Below are positions 6,398 to 8,410 of a DNA stretch of 8,410 nucleotides, one piece after another. The DNA comes from Rhodospirillales bacterium. GTDB taxonomy: Bacteria; Pseudomonadota; Alphaproteobacteria; Rhodospirillales; JAOUPW01. The stretch is taken from positions 1 to 8,410 of the forward strand of contig JAOUPW010000055.1 in NCBI GenBank assembly GCA_029879665.1, in the 5' to 3' direction. Under the pieces are notes generated by a model, which worked only from the letters and a program-made list of their open reading frames with translations, did not search any database and was not told the DNA's origin. Both the position numbers and the translations under genes were made by a program. Numbering within the stretch: the stretch's first letter is position 1; each line of letters opens with the position of its first letter.

Positions 6398-7296
6398 TTG
6401 TCCCCGCCGCCGGTAAATACCGATTTAAGGGGGTTGCGGGCGCCGGGCAGGACCATGGCCAGCACCACCAGCACCGCCGTGACCAGGTTCAGGTCCTGGG
6501 CCTTGAGGCCGATGAAGTCGGCGTTGAGTGCCAATGCCACCGCCACCCTGTAAAGGATGGAGCCGACAATGCAGGCGACGGTGGCTCGAAAGATGGTCTT
6601 GGGCGTAACCAGGGCTTCACCGCCGATAACCGCTGCAAGCCCGACGACGATGACTCCGACGCCGAGAGTCACGTCGGCGGCCCCCTGGCTCTGGGCGAAC
6701 AGGGCGCCGGCGACGGCAACGAAAGCGTTGGAAAGGGCCATGCCGCCCAAGATCATGTATCCGGTGTTGATGCCGTTGGCCCGGGCCATGCGCGGGTTGG
6801 TGCCGGTGGCCCGCATGGCCAGGCCGATTTCGGAATTGAGGAAACGGTCGAGGATCAGCTTGGCGATGATAACCATCACCAGCAGCACAATCGGCAACGC
6901 CACGTAACTGGGGATGGCAAGGTCTTCCAGCGGCTTAAACACTGTTTCCTCGCCCAGCAGCGCCACGTTGGGCCGTCCCATGATGCGCAGGTTGACCGAA
7001 TAGAGGGCGATCATTACCAGGATGCTGGCCAGCAGATGCAGGATTTTCAGCCTGACGTTTAACCACGCGGTAACCAGCCCGGCTACGCCGCCGCCCAGGG
7101 CGGCGGCGCAGGTGGCCAGATAGGGGTTCATTCCGCCGACAATCAGGACCGCCGCCACGGCGGCACCCATGGGGAAGCTGCCGTCCACGGTCAGGTCCGG
7201 GAACTGAAGCACCCGGAAGGAAAGAAAAACGCCCAGGGCCACCAGGCCGAAGATCAGGCCGACTTCAACGGCGCCGAGAAACGCAATCAGGCTCAT
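6394..7296 (-). CDS. ABC transporter permease, TrpXYZ-like importer (COG4120)
   Basis: A 300-residue inner-membrane permease with roughly eight to ten hydrophobic segments, forming the transport channel with the ATPase encoded next. The stretch LSFRVLQFPDLTVDGSFP near residues 25-42 is a hallmark of the COG4120 permeases, which are distantly related to branched-chain amino acid permeases. SEIGLAMRATGTNPRMARAN in the middle resembles the cytoplasmic coupling loop that contacts the ATPase. The family occurs in one-permease systems, presumably as a homodimer, and no second permease is present here. It starts 61 nt after the binding-protein stop and overlaps the ATPase by 4 nt. Its ATG at 7296 lacks a well-spaced ribosome-binding site and overlaps the stop of a four-codon mini-ORF, suggesting coupled initiation. 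Confidence 0.94.
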   Translation of the reverse strand: MSLIAFLGAVEVGLIFGLVALGVFLSFRVLQFPDLTVDGSFPMGAAVAAVLIVGGMNPYLATCAAALGGGVAGLVTAWLNVRLKILHLLASILVMIALYSVNLRIMGRPNVALLGEETVFKPLEDLAIPSYVALPIVLLVMVIIAKLILDRFLNSEIGLAMRATGTNPRMARANGINTGYMILGGMALSNAFVAVAGALFAQSQGAADVTLGVGVIVVGLAAVIGGEALVTPKTIFRATVACIVGSILYRVAVALALNADFIGLKAQDLNLVTAVLVVLAMVLPGARNPLKSVFTGGGDK

Positions 7297-7307
7297 GATT
7301 GGCTCAT
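7293..7307 (-). promoter_or_regulatory. Four-codon mini-ORF coupled to the permease start
   Basis: On the minus strand ATG AGC CAA TCA TGA starts at 7307 and its TGA overlaps the permease ATG at 7296. AAGG at 7314-7317 lies six nt before the mini-ORF ATG but 17 nt before the permease ATG. Ribosomes could therefore load on the mini-ORF and restart on the permease. The arrangement is plain in the sequence; its function is inferred. Confidence 0.35.
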
Positions 7308-7357
7308 GACCGACCTTGGCGGTTTTCAGCTAACGGAAGCGTGCTTTTCCACACTGT

Positions 7358-8341
7358 CTACTTGACCACGTTTTTGGCTTTGTCGATCAGCGCTTGAGAA
7401 ATAGTGACACCCATAGCCGTGGCCGATTTCAGATTGACCGCAAGTTCCAGCTTTTTGACCAGGCTGACGGAAATATCGCCGGGTTTGGCGCCATTGAGAA
7501 TTTTTGCCACCATCTGGCCCGTTTCCCGGCCGACGTCATAGTAATTGAACCCAAGGGCGGCGACGGCGCCCCGGGGAACGGAATCCGTATCGCCGGCAAA
7601 CACCGGGATCTTGGCGTCCATGCCGACCTTGACCACGGCCTCGAAGGCGGAAATCACGGTATTGTCGGTGGGGATATAAATGGCGTCCACCTTGCCGACC
7701 AGGGAACGGGCGGCGGCCAGCACATCGCCCGATTTGGTTGCGACGGCGACGGTTACGGTCATGCCCAGTTTAGGAGCCTCATTCTTGACCATGTTGACCA
7801 GGGAGACGGAATTGGCTTCGCCCGGGTTGGAAACCACGCCCAGGCGTTTGGTCCCCGGGGCCACGTCCTTGATAAGTTTTAAGTGGGCGGGGATGGGCGA
7901 CATGTCGGAAATGCCGGTGACGTTTCCGCCCGGCTTGGCCCAATTATTGACCAGCTTGGCACCGACGGGATCGGTGACAGCGCTGAACACCAGCGGGATG
8001 CTTTTGGTTGAGGCGGCCACGGTCTGCGCCGAAGGGGTAGCGATGGCGACAATTACGTCAGGACTTTCGCCGACGAACTTCTTGGCGATCTGAGCTGCGG
8101 TGGCGCCGTTGCCCTGGGCATTTTCATAGGTCCATTTCAGGTTCTTGCCTTCTATGAAGCCGGCTTCAGCGAGGGCGTCCTTGACCCCCTTGCGGGCGGC
8201 ATCCAGGGCCGGGTGTTCGACTATCTGGGTGATGGCGACGTGCTTTTCCGCCGCCGCCGCGGTCGTGGTGAGCGCCGGTGCGGCTATAGCCAGTGGCACG
8301 GCAAAGGCGAACGCGGCGAATCCAAAACGAATGGCTTTCAT
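7358..8341 (-). CDS. Periplasmic substrate-binding protein, TrpX-like (COG2984)
   Basis: The 327-residue substrate-binding subunit of the ABC importer, exported to the periplasm. Residues 1-31 form a signal peptide: MKAIR, a hydrophobic core, then an Ala-rich end with likely cleavage between A31 and E32. There is no lipobox cysteine, as expected for a Gram-negative. Family blocks seen: ITQIVEHPALDAARKG at 37-52, YENAQGN at 72-78, SAVTDPVGAKLV at 120-131, VTGISDM at 141-147, IYIPTDNTVIS at 221-231 and LGFNYYDVGRETG at 263-275. Characterised Gram-positive relatives bind tryptophan or tyrosine, so an aromatic amino acid is a fair guess, but the family is broad. The start at 8341 is chosen because GGGAGG (8347-8352) lies five nt upstream and a signal peptide begins there; an upstream in-frame TTG at 8407 would bury it. 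First gene of the operon. Confidence 0.94.
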   Translation of the reverse strand: MKAIRFGFAAFAFAVPLAIAAPALTTTAAAAEKHVAITQIVEHPALDAARKGVKDALAEAGFIEGKNLKWTYENAQGNGATAAQIAKKFVGESPDVIVAIATPSAQTVAASTKSIPLVFSAVTDPVGAKLVNNWAKPGGNVTGISDMSPIPAHLKLIKDVAPGTKRLGVVSNPGEANSVSLVNMVKNEAPKLGMTVTVAVATKSGDVLAAARSLVGKVDAIYIPTDNTVISAFEAVVKVGMDAKIPVFAGDTDSVPRGAVAALGFNYYDVGRETGQMVAKILNGAKPGDISVSLVKKLELAVNLKSATAMGVTISQALIDKAKNVVK

Positions 8342-8346
8342 GATGG

Positions 8347-8352
8347 CCTCCC
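8347..8352 (-). promoter_or_regulatory. Ribosome-binding site of the binding-protein gene
   Basis: GGGAGG on the minus strand sits five nt before the ATG at 8341. It is a near-ideal Shine-Dalgarno site and fixes the start of the operon's first gene. Confidence 0.7.
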
Positions 8353-8380
8353 AAGCCCGAGTTTGGGCATTCTTGGTTGG

Positions 8381-8397
8381 GGGGCCCAATTGGCCCC
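8381..8397. repeat. G/C hairpin in the leader of the ABC operon
   Basis: GGGGCC (8381-8386) and GGCCCC (8392-8397) are perfect reverse complements around CAATT, about 40 nt before the binding-protein start. It could form a leader hairpin or an operator. No T tract follows on the minus strand, so a terminator is unlikely. The window ends too soon to show the promoter. Confidence 0.25.
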
Positions 8398-8410
8398 GGT
8401 TGGCCAATAG

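Noticed and set aside
5729..6553. Long plus-strand open frame (274 codons) opposite the ATPase gene
   Set aside because: It is the complement of a gene with every ABC ATPase motif, in a G+C-rich region where antisense frames stay open by chance; its translation is low-complexity with no family likeness.
8342..8407. N-terminal extension of the binding-protein gene to an upstream TTG at 8407
   Set aside because: It would place 22 charged and polar residues before a clear signal peptide, whereas the ATG at 8341 has a near-ideal ribosome-binding site.
1..8410. CRISPR array, tRNA, rRNA or riboswitch
   Set aside because: No regularly spaced direct repeats, tRNA-like cloverleaf or recognisable riboswitch core was seen in any intergenic stretch.

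Overview
The window looks like a chromosomal segment of a Gram-negative proteobacterium, most likely an alphaproteobacterium. This is an inference from gene style: an SDR ending in the ATKMPF-type tail, a LigI-like amidohydrolase, and a periplasmic binding protein with a plain (non-lipoprotein) signal peptide. No rRNA, tRNA, CRISPR array or complete mobile element was seen.

The left part (about 1-5300) is a plus-strand set of four genes: an SDR oxidoreductase (387-1145), a LigI/COG3618-type lactone-hydrolase-like amidohydrolase (1193-2080), a DASS/SLC13 sodium-coupled anion transporter (2426-3949), and an unusual tandem OsmC-domain protein (4080-5297). The first two are 47 nt apart and probably co-transcribed. 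The transporter and OsmC gene follow gaps of 345 and 130 nt and may have their own promoters. A workable reading is a small catabolic cassette: the DASS protein imports an organic (di)carboxylate or related anion, the SDR oxidises a hydroxyl (or lactol) group, and the amidohydrolase opens the resulting lactone. The substrate cannot be read from the sequence.

Between 5298 and 5605 lies a short convergent gap holding a decayed piece of an IS3-family OrfA transposase. Its first part reads on the plus strand and what seems to be the next part reads on the minus strand, as if inverted. Base composition changes here: sampled blocks to the left are about 42-53% G+C, those to the right about 68-72%.

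The right part (5606-8341) is a compact minus-strand ABC importer operon in the order binding protein, permease, ATPase. It belongs to the COG2984/COG4120/COG1101 family, whose characterised Gram-positive members take up tryptophan or tyrosine. Permease and ATPase overlap by 4 nt (ATGA), and the permease start overlaps the stop of a four-codon mini-ORF.

The most notable item is the OsmC gene. Its two halves align by hand without gaps at a constant offset of 218 residues; the C-terminal half keeps both cysteines typical of OsmC/Ohr peroxidases, while the N-terminal half has serine at both positions. Non-coding stretches of more than 300 bases are 1-386, 2081-2425 and 5298-5605; each is described below.
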